A stretch of DNA of 64,000 nucleotides from Pseudo-nitzschia pungens (Eukaryota > Bacillariophyta > Bacillariophyceae > Bacillariales > Bacillariaceae), in contig CM074762.1 of assembly GCA_037355855.1 (NCBI GenBank), forward strand, positions 5,270,001 through 5,334,000, read 5' to 3'. Made by a program: the position numbers and the translations under genes. The notes beneath the pieces are model-generated. The model saw only the letters and a program-made list of their open reading frames with translations. It was not told where the DNA came from and did no database searches. This document shows positions 31,287 to 41,320 of this stretch, piece after piece. How positions within the stretch are numbered: position 1 is the stretch's first letter; each line of letters starts with the position of its first letter.

Positions 31287-32233
31287 GGCGATGGGATCAA
31301 TCGATCGATCGGACGGGCGCACGCTGGGGTAGGTGCTTTCAAAACAGTGTCAAACGCTGTATGCAGCAAGGTAATTACCGATCTGTCTTTGATTATGTTT
31401 CCTTCGGAATGCTCTCATTTCCGAGGAAAAAGAAAAAATAATTCGGTATTGGACTTGAGTAATTACGTAAGGTTACTCGTACAGTAAGGTTATGATACGG
31501 TACGTAGGAACTGGTGCATTTTTTCTGATTGCTTTTTGATCGGCGATGTCGGATGGATGCTGTTGTGTGAATGAGTCAGTCAGTTTTTTTTTTTTTTAAT
31601 CTTAAAAATACCGTACACGTAAGATTACACGTAACTTACTTTTGTACAAATATGTTTTGTGTTGTCTGTTGTGTGTTTCATGCACAACATAAGATACTAA
31701 CCATATTACCGTACGGTAACATCTTATGTCAGTAAGATACCGTACGGTAGTGAACTCAAAACAAATAATACTACTAATAATATCGCGCGCGTCGTGCGAT
31801 TTGTCGCCACAGCGTTTATGGAACGATTGGGTCCCTCCATTCTTCCCAGCAGCCGTGTCTAAATTTTCGGTTCGTACGTTATGAAGACAAAACAATCTAC
31901 TACTATCATCTTTCAAAATCGATCAGTTGAAGCTCGCCAGAACAAAAAGGAAGCGTTTCTGGGCACCCCTCAGATATCGTCATCGTTCATCGTTTCCTGC
32001 CGAACGGTATCCATAGTGCAAGTACTGCTCTTCCTCTTCTTATCGAACGTTGACCTCGTTCGGTCGATTGATGATTCATTCATTCTCTAGAGTGGATGTT
32101 ATGATCTTGGCTGATACTAGTACATTGTGTTTTTGAGAAAACGAGGAAGGAATTTCGAAGCAAACCATATACCCCAAGGCTGTCAGCGATCCAACCCAAC
32201 CCAAACCAACCCAATATTTTCTGGAGTTAGAGC
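31287..32233. other. divergent promoter region between CIA30-domain and RNase H1 genes
   Basis: A 947-bp AT-rich spacer with the motifs GTAAGGTTACTCGTAC (near 31467) and ACCGTACGGTAAC (near 31709). A CCAACCC repeat lies near 32190-32212, just before the RNase H1 start. No gene supported. Confidence 0.55.
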
Positions 32234-34123
32234 ATGAACGGACGCTCCCGCAGGACCAAACGAACGATCATTGCAAGCGCCCTGTTTTTTGTTGCCGTCC
32301 AAATTGCCACCGGCGTTCGGGCCATGATGCTGAGGAGTGGTTTGTCCTTTTGTTCCAAGACTACAATACCATTCACAAAATCCGGTTTGATCCGAAGACA
32401 ACGGCCATCCATTCTCTTCCTCCAGACACCGGACGCAACAACAAACCAACTCTGGAGCAACAATTCTAGCCGCCGCCGGACATTTGCCAATCGCGTGCGC
32501 AGCAGCACCCAAACCAACGCCACAGCGATTGCCGTCTCGCCCAAAACCAACTCCCGGCAGCGGCAACGACAACGAAACACGAACCGGAATCTTTCTTCCG
32601 CTGCTCGGTCCCCGATCGCGGCTTCCTCCGAAGCCAAATCCAAATCCAAAACGAAACAACCAAGAGCAAACATCAAAAAGATCGCCATGCCAAAACGAAA
32701 GGGCGGCGGCAAGACCAAGTTCTACGCCGTCGCGAGGGGACGAACCCCGGGAATCTATTCGTCGTGGGACGAGTGCCAGGCCCAGGTCAAGGGATACCCG
32801 AACGTCAAGTTCAAGAGTTTTGCCACGATCGAGGAGGCCGAGTCCTACCTCGCCGACAACAACTCGCCAGCACCCACACAATCCTCCGCCTCGGCAAATG
32901 CAGCAACCACAACGCTTTCGTCGTCGTCCGGGAGTGGCAACAGCAACAACAACAACAATACCGGGGTCGATGCGGCCTTTTCGAAATCGGAATCATCGGG
33001 GAATTCGATCGAGAGCGGAAACAAGAAGCAGCGCATCGATGCCGACCAACATCGACCCCTTCCGAGAACTCTCTCGGGCCGCAAAGCCGCGGCCAGCATT
33101 TTGTCGAACCACTCCCTGCTGCTCTGGAGCTCCCTCCACAACGAGGACTCGCCCGAGTACGTCCCGAGGGGGTCCTTTGCGCGGTACGTCGAGCGCAACA
33201 TGGAACGACCCGAGGTCCGAACCAATCCGGTCTGGAAGAAGCACGTGGAGGACGAGATCGACGAGATGCTCGCGGAGTTGACCAAATCCCAATCGATTGG
33301 TACTAGTACCCACGCTATCAACTGGAACCGCGTGCCGCTGATTGCCCTTCCCATGGATGAACGTGAGCAGGAACGCAAACTCGAAAACGAAGAAAAGTCC
33401 GAGGGGGACGATATCGATACCGGGACCACCTCCAAAGACAGCGACGAGACGGTAGCAGACGATGACAACGGCACCGACGACACCGACAATCCTCCCCAGC
33501 CCCTGCCGCACAAGCTCTTTTACCACGTCATGTTCGACGGCGGATCGCGCGGAAATCCCCACGGACACGCCGGATCCGGGACCCACGTCGTCGCCCGGTC
33601 GTTCTACCATGATAACAACGACAAGGACGGCAACCAAACGAAATCCAAAAAGGAGATCATCGCCCAGGACAAGACCAACATTCGGACGTATCTCGGACGG
33701 GGACAGCTGACCAATAACCAGGCCGAATACCAGGGCCTCGTGACCGGATTGAAACACGTCCGAAAGGCCCTCCAAACGGCTGTGTCCGCCCAGCGATCGG
33801 CGTCGGCGTCTTCCTCCGGACCGCTGCGATCCGTCACGCTGCTCATCCAGGGAGACTCCGACCTGATCATAAAGCAAATGAACGGCGTGTATTCCTGCAA
33901 GAGTCCCAAGCTCCGGTCCTACCACCAGGAGGCAATGGAGTTGGCTCGGTGCATCCGAGAAGATTGCCGAGAATTGGGGTTGGGGTTGGACGTCACCTTC
34001 GAACACGTGTACCGAACCGACAACAAGATCGCCGACGCGCTCGCCAACGAGGCCATGGATGCGCAGAGGAGTTGGACGACTACCGCGACGGTCTTCCGTT
34101 GGGGTTTCACCAGAACCCTTTGA
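32234..34123 (+). CDS. RNASEH1: ribonuclease H1 with N-terminal targeting extension
   Basis: 629 residues. It cleaves RNA in RNA-DNA hybrids. A hybrid-binding domain (PF01693, residues about 160-206: KFYAVARGRTPGIYSSWDEC, FKSFATIEEAESYL) and a C-terminal RNase H domain (about 428-610) are present. The catalytic acidic set is visible: D435 (FDGGSRGNP), E498 (NNQAEYQGL), D541 (GDSDLII) and D596 (TDNKIADALA). The order HBD-linker-RNase H is that of eukaryotic RNase H1. The N-terminus has a basic stretch and a hydrophobic segment (TIIASALFFVAVQIATGVRA) like a signal or organelle presequence. A second methionine at residue 152 (32687, MPKRKGGGKTK) sits just before the hybrid-binding domain and could start a nuclear form. 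The linker is low-complexity. Confidence 0.93.
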   Translation: MNGRSRRTKRTIIASALFFVAVQIATGVRAMMLRSGLSFCSKTTIPFTKSGLIRRQRPSILFLQTPDATTNQLWSNNSSRRRTFANRVRSSTQTNATAIAVSPKTNSRQRQRQRNTNRNLSSAARSPIAASSEAKSKSKTKQPRANIKKIAMPKRKGGGKTKFYAVARGRTPGIYSSWDECQAQVKGYPNVKFKSFATIEEAESYLADNNSPAPTQSSASANAATTTLSSSSGSGNSNNNNNTGVDAAFSKSESSGNSIESGNKKQRIDADQHRPLPRTLSGRKAAASILSNHSLLLWSSLHNEDSPEYVPRGSFARYVERNMERPEVRTNPVWKKHVEDEIDEMLAELTKSQSIGTSTHAINWNRVPLIALPMDEREQERKLENEEKSEGDDIDTGTTSKDSDETVADDDNGTDDTDNPPQPLPHKLFYHVMFDGGSRGNPHGHAGSGTHVVARSFYHDNNDKDGNQTKSKKEIIAQDKTNIRTYLGRGQLTNNQAEYQGLVTGLKHVRKALQTAVSAQRSASASSSGPLRSVTLLIQGDSDLIIKQMNGVYSCKSPKLRSYHQEAMELARCIREDCRELGLGLDVTFEHVYRTDNKIADALANEAMDAQRSWTTTATVFRWGFTRTL

Positions 34124-35067
34124 TACTAGTGAAAACTAATTTTGCACCAGGAACATATGACAATCTCAAGGTTTAGTAATGCAACAAGAAGTAGATTAGG
34201 TTGAACATAGAAAAACAATTGGAGGTTTGATGGTTAAAGTTGAAGACTGCAAAATTTGTTCCCACCCAACTAGTATGATATGCAAAGCATGAAAGTGAAT
34301 CTTGAAGTCCAACATTGGGGTTGAAACTGTGAACCTCTACATTTTAGCTTCAGCCAAAAAATGAGATTTTTAAGCTTCCAGATTGGAGATGTTATGGGAA
34401 ATGTGTAGGTTGTAGTTATTGTTTCCATCAGATTCAACTTTGCACCTTCAAGAAAAGAAATTATTTCTTTATGACAATTCTCTGGAACTTCTGTGTGAAC
34501 AAATGAAGCATTTGCTCTTACTCCACTGGAAAAATAATAAGAAAAGGGATGCTTGACTTTTGGAAGCCTTCTCATGTTTCGACCCCAAATGTACCAAAAC
34601 ACACCAACTGTTGAAAAATTTCCTCACCTCTCTCCATATTACAGCTTTCATCTGTTTTTGATTTGTGCTGACAATAAAAAACATTGCATGATGCCAATAT
34701 AACAACTGTACCAATTGGTGGGTATCATGTTTGAGCAATCCCTGTTTTCCAATTTTCACAATCCCAAAAACTGAGAAATGTGGATATGATGCTTTAGGAA
34801 GAAGAAGTACTGGTAGGGCTATTCATCACTCATTAACTCTCCTGCTAGAGAAAACTGTTACAGCATCATCCATAGCTTGCTTGTACCAAGAATCTCTCTA
34901 CTTGTTACAACTAACTTGAATGTAAGAAAACTCAAGTCATGCATTGGGTCTAAAATACAATTAATACAATCAATAGTTGCATGCTGAGTAAAAAAGTAGA
35001 TGCACATTGATGCTTGGAGTGAGCAACTGGCTTTACATGGAAGACAACTGTCGCAATAAGCAAAAGT
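34124..35067. other. AT-rich spacer, possible decayed coding sequence
   Basis: On the minus strand at 34270-34759 two overlapping frames translate to fairly protein-like, non-repetitive sequence (for example HDTHQLVQLLYWHHAMFFIV), but frames break often and no domain is recognised. Nothing else is supported. Confidence 0.35.
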
Positions 35068-35140
35068 ACTCTCGGTGGGGATCGAACCCACGACCTTGGG
35101 TTTATTAGACCCACGCTCTAACCAGCTGAGCTACGAAAGC
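35068..35140 (-). tRNA. tRNA-Ile (anticodon AAU)
   Basis: 73 nt. The acceptor strands GCTTTCG/CGAGAGT pair (two G-T wobbles), with discriminator A. The D-arm is GCTC...GAGC. The anticodon stem TGGGT/ACCCA holds the loop CTAATAA with anticodon AAT. The T-arm GTGGG-TTCGATC-CCCAC contains the B box. There is no intron, and CCA is not encoded, as in nuclear genes. Confidence 0.95.
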
Positions 35141-35220
35141 TTTCTGTGATTCAGGATAGGTCATCGAAGGTTCAAAAACCCACGACGTTTGCTCACCTTA
35201 CGACAAAACAGTATGATGGC

Positions 35221-35292
35221 GGTCCACTCCGGGAATCGAACCCGGGACCTCTTCCACCCTAAGGAAGAATCATGCCCCTAGACCAAGTGGAC
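35221..35292 (-). tRNA. tRNA-Pro (anticodon AGG)
   Basis: 72 nt. The acceptor GTCCACT/AGTGGAC pairs perfectly, with discriminator C. The anticodon stem TCTTCC/GGAAGA closes the loop TTAGGGT with anticodon AGG. The T-arm is CCGGG-TTCGATT-CCCGG. It lies 80 bp upstream of tRNA-Ile in the same orientation. Confidence 0.95.
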
Positions 35293-37218
35293 TTCGCTGT
35301 AAAAATTGTCACCAATGAAAAATTATCAACTTCCAACTTTTCTCAGAAGTCAACAACAGTTTACTTTGCTGATGTAATTAAAATGAATCGTTGTGGTTAT
35401 GATTCCGAGGCCACAACTAGCAACGCCTCGATCCATGCCGTTGTGTATCCGGCCGAATGTGCTGTGATAGGCATGATGCGGTGGGTTGATTAGCCTGAAG
35501 AACAAAGTCCATTATTTAGGCATGCTAAAACTCCTTTTAGGCGTGCTTGGAACGACTGACTGTTTCCCTTTGTCTCTTTCTTCTACCTACCTAAAAAGAG
35601 TTCGTCCGGTGCCGCACGGTGCCCAACTGCGGGAAGTATGATGGTTCCTCCCCTACCTGCTGCGATGTGCTACTTTTCTATTCTAGCGACGCGGGCAAAG
35701 CCATTGCCGCAAGCCTTGTATCATGCCTTCGACAGCCTAGTAGTACGTTCCGTCGTGGTCACGATGGATTGATAGTTTGATTCGTTCCCCAGGAAACTCC
35801 CGCGCTTCCCATCGGATACTGTCGGCGATGGGATTCATTCATACGAGACGAAAGTAGCTCCTCCGGACGCCTTTCTCGAGAATAATCGCAGGATATTCTT
35901 GTCTTTCTCGCCCGAATGACTGACTGACTGACTGGCTGACTGACTGGCTGACTGACTGAATCGCTTTGGTGGTTTTGGAACGATTGATTCCTTCTGATCG
36001 ATTGATTGTGGGCGATCATTCATTCATCGATGGGTTTCATGTTTCACTGGAAGTCCGCACATATGCATTCGAAGCGAATTCGTGTCGTCAAGTCGCCAGG
36101 CAATTACAAAATCTTACTCCGGTATCGTTTCTGAATCATCGTTTCCCGCTACCGGTACGGGTAAGGCTTACGAACCGACAATAAATTCGAAGTAGTAATA
36201 CCGTCTCGAAGGAACGATCAACGAGAATTGTTGGTTGCGCGGAACACTCATTACCAGATGTACCATACGGTACAAATACAACTAAGGTCTTACTTTTACG
36301 TCTAGCGGCATATGTATTATTAAAAAAAAATGTTTTCCATGGCGTTTTCTTTACGGAACATGAGGAATTTAGAAGGAACCTTACTGTACCGTACGGTATT
36401 ACTACTAGTATGAAGTATTTCATGTATGCAGAACCCCTAACGAACGATTGAATCATCCCACGATCTGGCGTAAGCGGATCACTACAAGGCCGCTCTCCTC
36501 GTCAGTACGATTCAATTATTATAGCCCTCTTCATACTTCAAAATCACTTGGCGGATTTGAATGGTACGTAACCTTACTCGTAACCTTACCGTTAGTATTT
36601 TTTTCTAGGGTGGGTGGAGATCTACCATGACCCGTCCGAATTGCGTGATTAAATTCCTGCTTGAGGTAAGTATCACAATGCGATCGTGCGAACTATGTAA
36701 GAGAACCAAAAGATCGCGGAGTCGGATCCCCGATAATCCCCAAGGAGCTGTTATCTGCCCCACAACCGCTTGTTCGGAAGGTGAAATTGCAAATTGCATA
36801 GCAAAGTAACCGTACCGTAACTTATGTACAAGTGGGGTTTCGTACTCGTAACAGTAAGACTTTACAACTTTATCGTATCGTAGGTCTTACGACGTTGTAG
36901 AATGGGTTCACGTCCCGGGACCTTTTGTGATTGACATGTTTTTAGTATTGCGAAGCAAACTATTTTTTTTTTTTTTTGAGATCCTTCTTCTTGCATCACA
37001 AACACCATAAATCATAAAAAAAAATTAATCAACAAAGGTACAAAAGAACGAACCAAAATCGGTTGTCACCCCGCACCAGACCTACTAACGAACAAGCAGG
37101 AATACATCTCACTACCACATTCATATTACTCCGATACTCAACACCCAACTTCCAGACTCTGACAAATAAATAATTCAAATACTGCAAAAGTACAAGCACA
37201 GAAACACTCAACTCTCCG
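35293..37218. other. spacer before the 10-cysteine repeat gene
   Basis: No supported gene. A CTGA tandem run (about 35919-35960), intergenic motifs such as CGTAACCTTACTCGTAAC near 36568, and a long T tract near 36964-36978 are present. Confidence 0.5.
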
Positions 37219-39009
37219 ATGACGATCCGCCGCAATCATCTCCTCCTCGTGGCGCTTCTGTGTGCCACTGCCTCCCTGCTTCCAAACGTCAACGCGGAAA
37301 CCTGCATGACCAACGGGGACTGTCCGGACGAAAATTACTGCAATGCCCTCGGCGAATGCCTCTTGATCGGCTCCTGCGACGGCCTCGCCGATTGCAACGA
37401 TCCATCCAACTCGCCGTACCCAATCGCGCTCTGCAACGGCTTGCTCGAGTGCCGGGAAGGCACCTGTTCCATGAACTGCGACGAGGTCCCTCCCGACGAA
37501 ATCCCTTTCAACGTAGGTGTGGGCGCTGCTTGCGACGAAACCACCCTCTGCACCGCCCCTGACACCTACTGCTCGTCCGACGGAACCTGCAAGGGCATTG
37601 GGTCGTGCGCAGCGGTCGAGGACTGCAGGCTCGACTCCAACAAGGGCTATCCGATCGCGGCCTGTTTCGGGACCATGGAGTGTCGGGAAGGAACATGCGC
37701 CATGAACTGCACCGCTTCCGACGCCAAGGACCCCGACGCCGAGGGCCCCGAACCCAAGGGCACCTGCGCCTCCACCTCGGACTGCGACACCATCGCCGGC
37801 GAGTACTGCTCGGTCGAGGGGGTCTGTCGGGAGGCCGGAACGTGCACCTCCGTGGAGGACTGCGGCAACAGGGACAACATGTACGCAATGATTACTTGCG
37901 TCGGAACGAATACCTGCAAGGACGAAATGTGCGGGATTATCTGCGACGGAGAGGAGGTCCCCCCACCAACCTGCGCCTCCTCTGCGGACTGTCCCCGCGA
38001 AGACAGCTACTGTGCGTCCGACAATGTTTGCCGGGAGGCCGGATCCTGCAACGTCCTGGAAGATTGCGACAACATGGACAACATTTACCCCGTTGCGCTC
38101 TGCTTTGGATCCACGACGTGCGAGAACAATATCTGTGGCATGGTCTGCGACGGCGGCAGCGATGCCATCGGCGGCTGCACTGCTTCGAGCGACTGTGAGA
38201 GCCGCATGGACGAGTACTGCGATTCGGACGGGATCTGCCGGCGGCCCGGAACCTGCTCCACCGCAGAGGACTGCCGCAATCCCGAGAATTCCGTCATGAT
38301 GGCCGCCTGCGTTGGAACCGTCACCTGCGATGGCAACCAGTGTGGCAAGATCTGCGATGGAGAAGATGTCATTCCCGATCCATTTCCGGGGGCACCCGTC
38401 GACCCCGTGTTGGTCCTCGAGACGTCCTGCACCACCGACGCCGACTGCATGGAGATTCTGCCCGTGAAGCGCGCCGCGGCCGAACCCAAGCACTATTGCT
38501 CCCGGGGAACCTGCCGGGCCTTTGGGAGCTGCGCGGACGATTCGGACTGCCACAATCCCGCCAATCTGTTGATCCACGACAAGCGCTGCGCCGGATACCT
38601 CACGTGCCTGGGAGAGGGCGTCTGCGACCGAATCTGTGGGCAGGAATGCAAGAACGGCGCCCAGCCGTTTGGGTGCTCGGGCAATCCCTGTGACTCGGAT
38701 GCGGCGGGAGAAGGCAACGAATGGTGCCCCGGGGCCGTCTCGTGCGCGGCCAACTTCTGCGACGGGGAGTGCGGGGCGATGTATTTCGACGCGGCCGGTG
38801 CCGTGCTCGAGAACTGTGGCGGCAGCGGCAGCAGCGACGGCGGCAGGGGTGCCGGTCCCGATGCTGGTACCGGTGGTGACGATTCCCGGGACGGCGGCCC
38901 GGTGTCCGCTGCCGGAAGCGGAAGCGGCGGTGCCGCAATCACGGCGGCAACGGCGGTGTCCCTTGTTCTCTCGGGAGTTGTGATCCAGGCGATGGTGTTG
39001 TGTAACTAA
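37219..39009 (+). CDS. secreted 10-cysteine tandem-repeat protein, probably GPI-anchored
   Basis: 596 residues. A signal peptide (NHLLLVALLCATASLLPNVN, then AE) precedes six repeats of about 62-70 residues and a degenerate seventh. Each full repeat has ten cysteines; in the fourth the spacing is C-x5-C-x6-C-x5-C-x5-C-x5-C-x11-C-x5-C-x4-C-x3-C, with conserved YC, CREAGSC, EDC and CFG elements. The C-terminus is Gly/Ser/Asp-rich and ends with a hydrophobic stretch (AITAATAVSLVLSGVVIQAM) that looks like a GPI signal or a membrane anchor. All cysteines are paired in number within repeats, so each is probably a disulfide module. I do not recognise the family; a cell-surface or cell-wall role is inferred. 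Confidence 0.85.
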   Translation: MTIRRNHLLLVALLCATASLLPNVNAETCMTNGDCPDENYCNALGECLLIGSCDGLADCNDPSNSPYPIALCNGLLECREGTCSMNCDEVPPDEIPFNVGVGAACDETTLCTAPDTYCSSDGTCKGIGSCAAVEDCRLDSNKGYPIAACFGTMECREGTCAMNCTASDAKDPDAEGPEPKGTCASTSDCDTIAGEYCSVEGVCREAGTCTSVEDCGNRDNMYAMITCVGTNTCKDEMCGIICDGEEVPPPTCASSADCPREDSYCASDNVCREAGSCNVLEDCDNMDNIYPVALCFGSTTCENNICGMVCDGGSDAIGGCTASSDCESRMDEYCDSDGICRRPGTCSTAEDCRNPENSVMMAACVGTVTCDGNQCGKICDGEDVIPDPFPGAPVDPVLVLETSCTTDADCMEILPVKRAAAEPKHYCSRGTCRAFGSCADDSDCHNPANLLIHDKRCAGYLTCLGEGVCDRICGQECKNGAQPFGCSGNPCDSDAAGEGNEWCPGAVSCAANFCDGECGAMYFDAAGAVLENCGGSGSSDGGRGAGPDAGTGGDDSRDGGPVSAAGSGSGGAAITAATAVSLVLSGVVIQAMVLCN

Positions 39010-40977
39010 GCCACAAGATACCCAAATAATAACAACAAATAATAACCAACCAGGCGAATCAACCAACTGGGAAGGGATGGAGCGGAACCGATCTGATCCG
39101 CTTCCGATTCAATGGAATAGAATCCAAACCGATCCGATCCGATCCAACGCAATGCAAGGCAAGGCAAGGCAAGGCAAGGCAAGGCATGGCAAGGCATGGC
39201 AACGCTGCAGCAGTTCATAGTGTATTAGCTAGTAGTCTTCGAATAGAACTCGGCTCGATTGCAAGGGCGGCGGTTTGGTTCACGCCTCGTTTTCATAATA
39301 GTATCTTTTTCACTGCGTACAGTAGCATCATTAGCCTATTCCTTCTATTTTTTTCTGCGAATAAGACTAGAAATAAAAGTACTAGTAGTGTACGGAATTA
39401 CTACTACAGTACTAATACAACAATGCACCCTCTACTATTCCTGTACCGTAAGCAACACTCATTGACTCTTAGTTTTCGTTACAGTTCTCTGCCAAAGATA
39501 TTGTTCTTTTGATGCAACGGTGTCCTCCAAGTGCTCCGAACGGCTTTCGACATCAAACATCTTGGTCTTTTAACGTACGGTAACCTTACGGTAACTTACT
39601 CGTCCCGTAATCCGAAAATGTCACTACTGTTGCATTCGTATCCCGGGAGTGCAACAGAGTAAGGTTACGGTATGATTATTTTAAAATGATTACTACTACT
39701 TCGTATTAATTAATTTAGGTGCGGGACTGTTTCACAACATACTGACCATGGTAAGGATTACCCATGAAAAACTATTGGATCTTTTACCAAAATGGATCAC
39801 GTGGAGTGACAGCATCTTTGGCAATATCTCCTTGCATACACCACCTCTGTTCAAAGTAAAGATATCGTCTGTTAGCTAACACTCTACTCTACAATGCTCT
39901 ATATTCACTTTTAAACAACCTTGCTTATTCTTCCCTTACTAGTACTAGTAAGCTCCCAAATACAGAAATTGGGCAAAAAATTGTGTGTTTTTGAGTGACA
40001 GCATTGAGCTGGCCATGCCTGTAGATTCAACTGCAAATTGGTACGGCACGCTTCACGCAAAAGAGCAGAAAACAGAAAAAAGAGTTTGATTTGGAAAATT
40101 TGGTTCATTCGATTTGGAAAAAGTGGTTGGTTTGATTTATTTGAAAAAGTGGTGCATAAGACGTTCTTTTTTTTTTCTTTTGGACGTCAAGATGCTGTCA
40201 CTGGATTGTATGGTCACATGTAGAAAATGTACCAATTTCTACATTTACCATAATGGATCAAAATTTGGGATTTTGGCGACAAAACCACTAGTAATTACCG
40301 GGGGCCAAAGCTATGGATGTAGAAAGTCACCGATTTCAACAGGAGTTGTTGCAAACAGTTGGTTTATACTAGTGTTTATGAACAGGTTGTAACTTTCGTT
40401 GAGGAGGTTTCCATTACTGGGAGGAGGTATTTGGTCAGATAGTGAGGCAACAATCTGTCACTCTGACGTGATCCATTTTAGTTTTCCCCGGGTACGGTTC
40501 ACGATAGGCTCCTGTGCCTTAGATTCCCCAACCCTACTGGGTAGAATGGACCCCTTGTTTTCTAGATTGAGGTTACGGTTAAGATTCATAATAAAACTCC
40601 CCAATTTTCATCATACGGATCATACTTACTGTAGTGTAATTGATAACTGGTGTGATTGGTTCGATTAATGGGATCATACAGTAACCTTAATACGAAGTAT
40701 TATGATACTTACCTCAGTGTGATCTGTGCGCTTGGATCAGCTTCTGGTTGGCGGTTCAATCTTGACGATAGGGCACCGATAAAAATCAGACACGTTTATT
40801 GCAATTGGTTCCACTGAATCGGAATAATTCATAAGATCCATTTTTAATTCTTTTTATCGGCCATACTCGTACTTCGTACTTAGTGTGATTGGTTCGCATA
40901 ATTGGATCATACTTAGTGTGATCATTTCCCTTGGAAGAGCTTCTGGATGGCGATTGATTCAATCTTGACGATAGGGC
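39010..40977. other. spacer with AAGGC repeats and an imperfect repeat pair
   Basis: AAGGC pentanucleotides run at about 39152-39197. The motif CGTACGGTAACCTTACGG lies near 39574. From 40610 on, an imperfect unit of about 200 bp (GTGTGATTGGTTCG..., CTTGACGATAGGGC, TTGCAATTGGTTCCACTG) occurs twice; the second copy is split by the second Gypsy-type element. No supported gene. Confidence 0.6.
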
Positions 40978-41290
40978 TGTAACACTCTAAGGTAGAGATT
41001 TCGGAGTAGTATGAATAATTGTGTGTTATTTCACTTTACGAGATGGGATTGAAATTAGAGAGAGGAAATAATGAGCGATGAGGTCATCGCGACCTTCTCA
41101 TATAATAACCATCCCTGTATATAACATATATTCTGTATGTAACCTTAATCGTATAATCGCTCTCTTCTGCATGCCTGTTCACACATACCAGATATCCGTA
41201 CATGGATATCTTATATATATATTTGAATCCCATGTGGGATTCGGTTAATTATTAATTCGTAACACTACTAGCCTACGCTAGCATGTTACA
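40978..41290 (-). repeat. 3' LTR of the second Gypsy-type element
   Basis: 313 bp; bounded by AGGGC on its outer side and by the pol stop on the inner side. Confidence 0.93.
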
Positions 41291-41320
41291 TAGTGCCTCA
41301 TGATTGAACGAATCCCACAG

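Noticed and set aside
37138..39066. 642-codon minus-strand frame
   Set aside because: Antisense of the 10-cysteine repeat gene; composition mirrors that gene.
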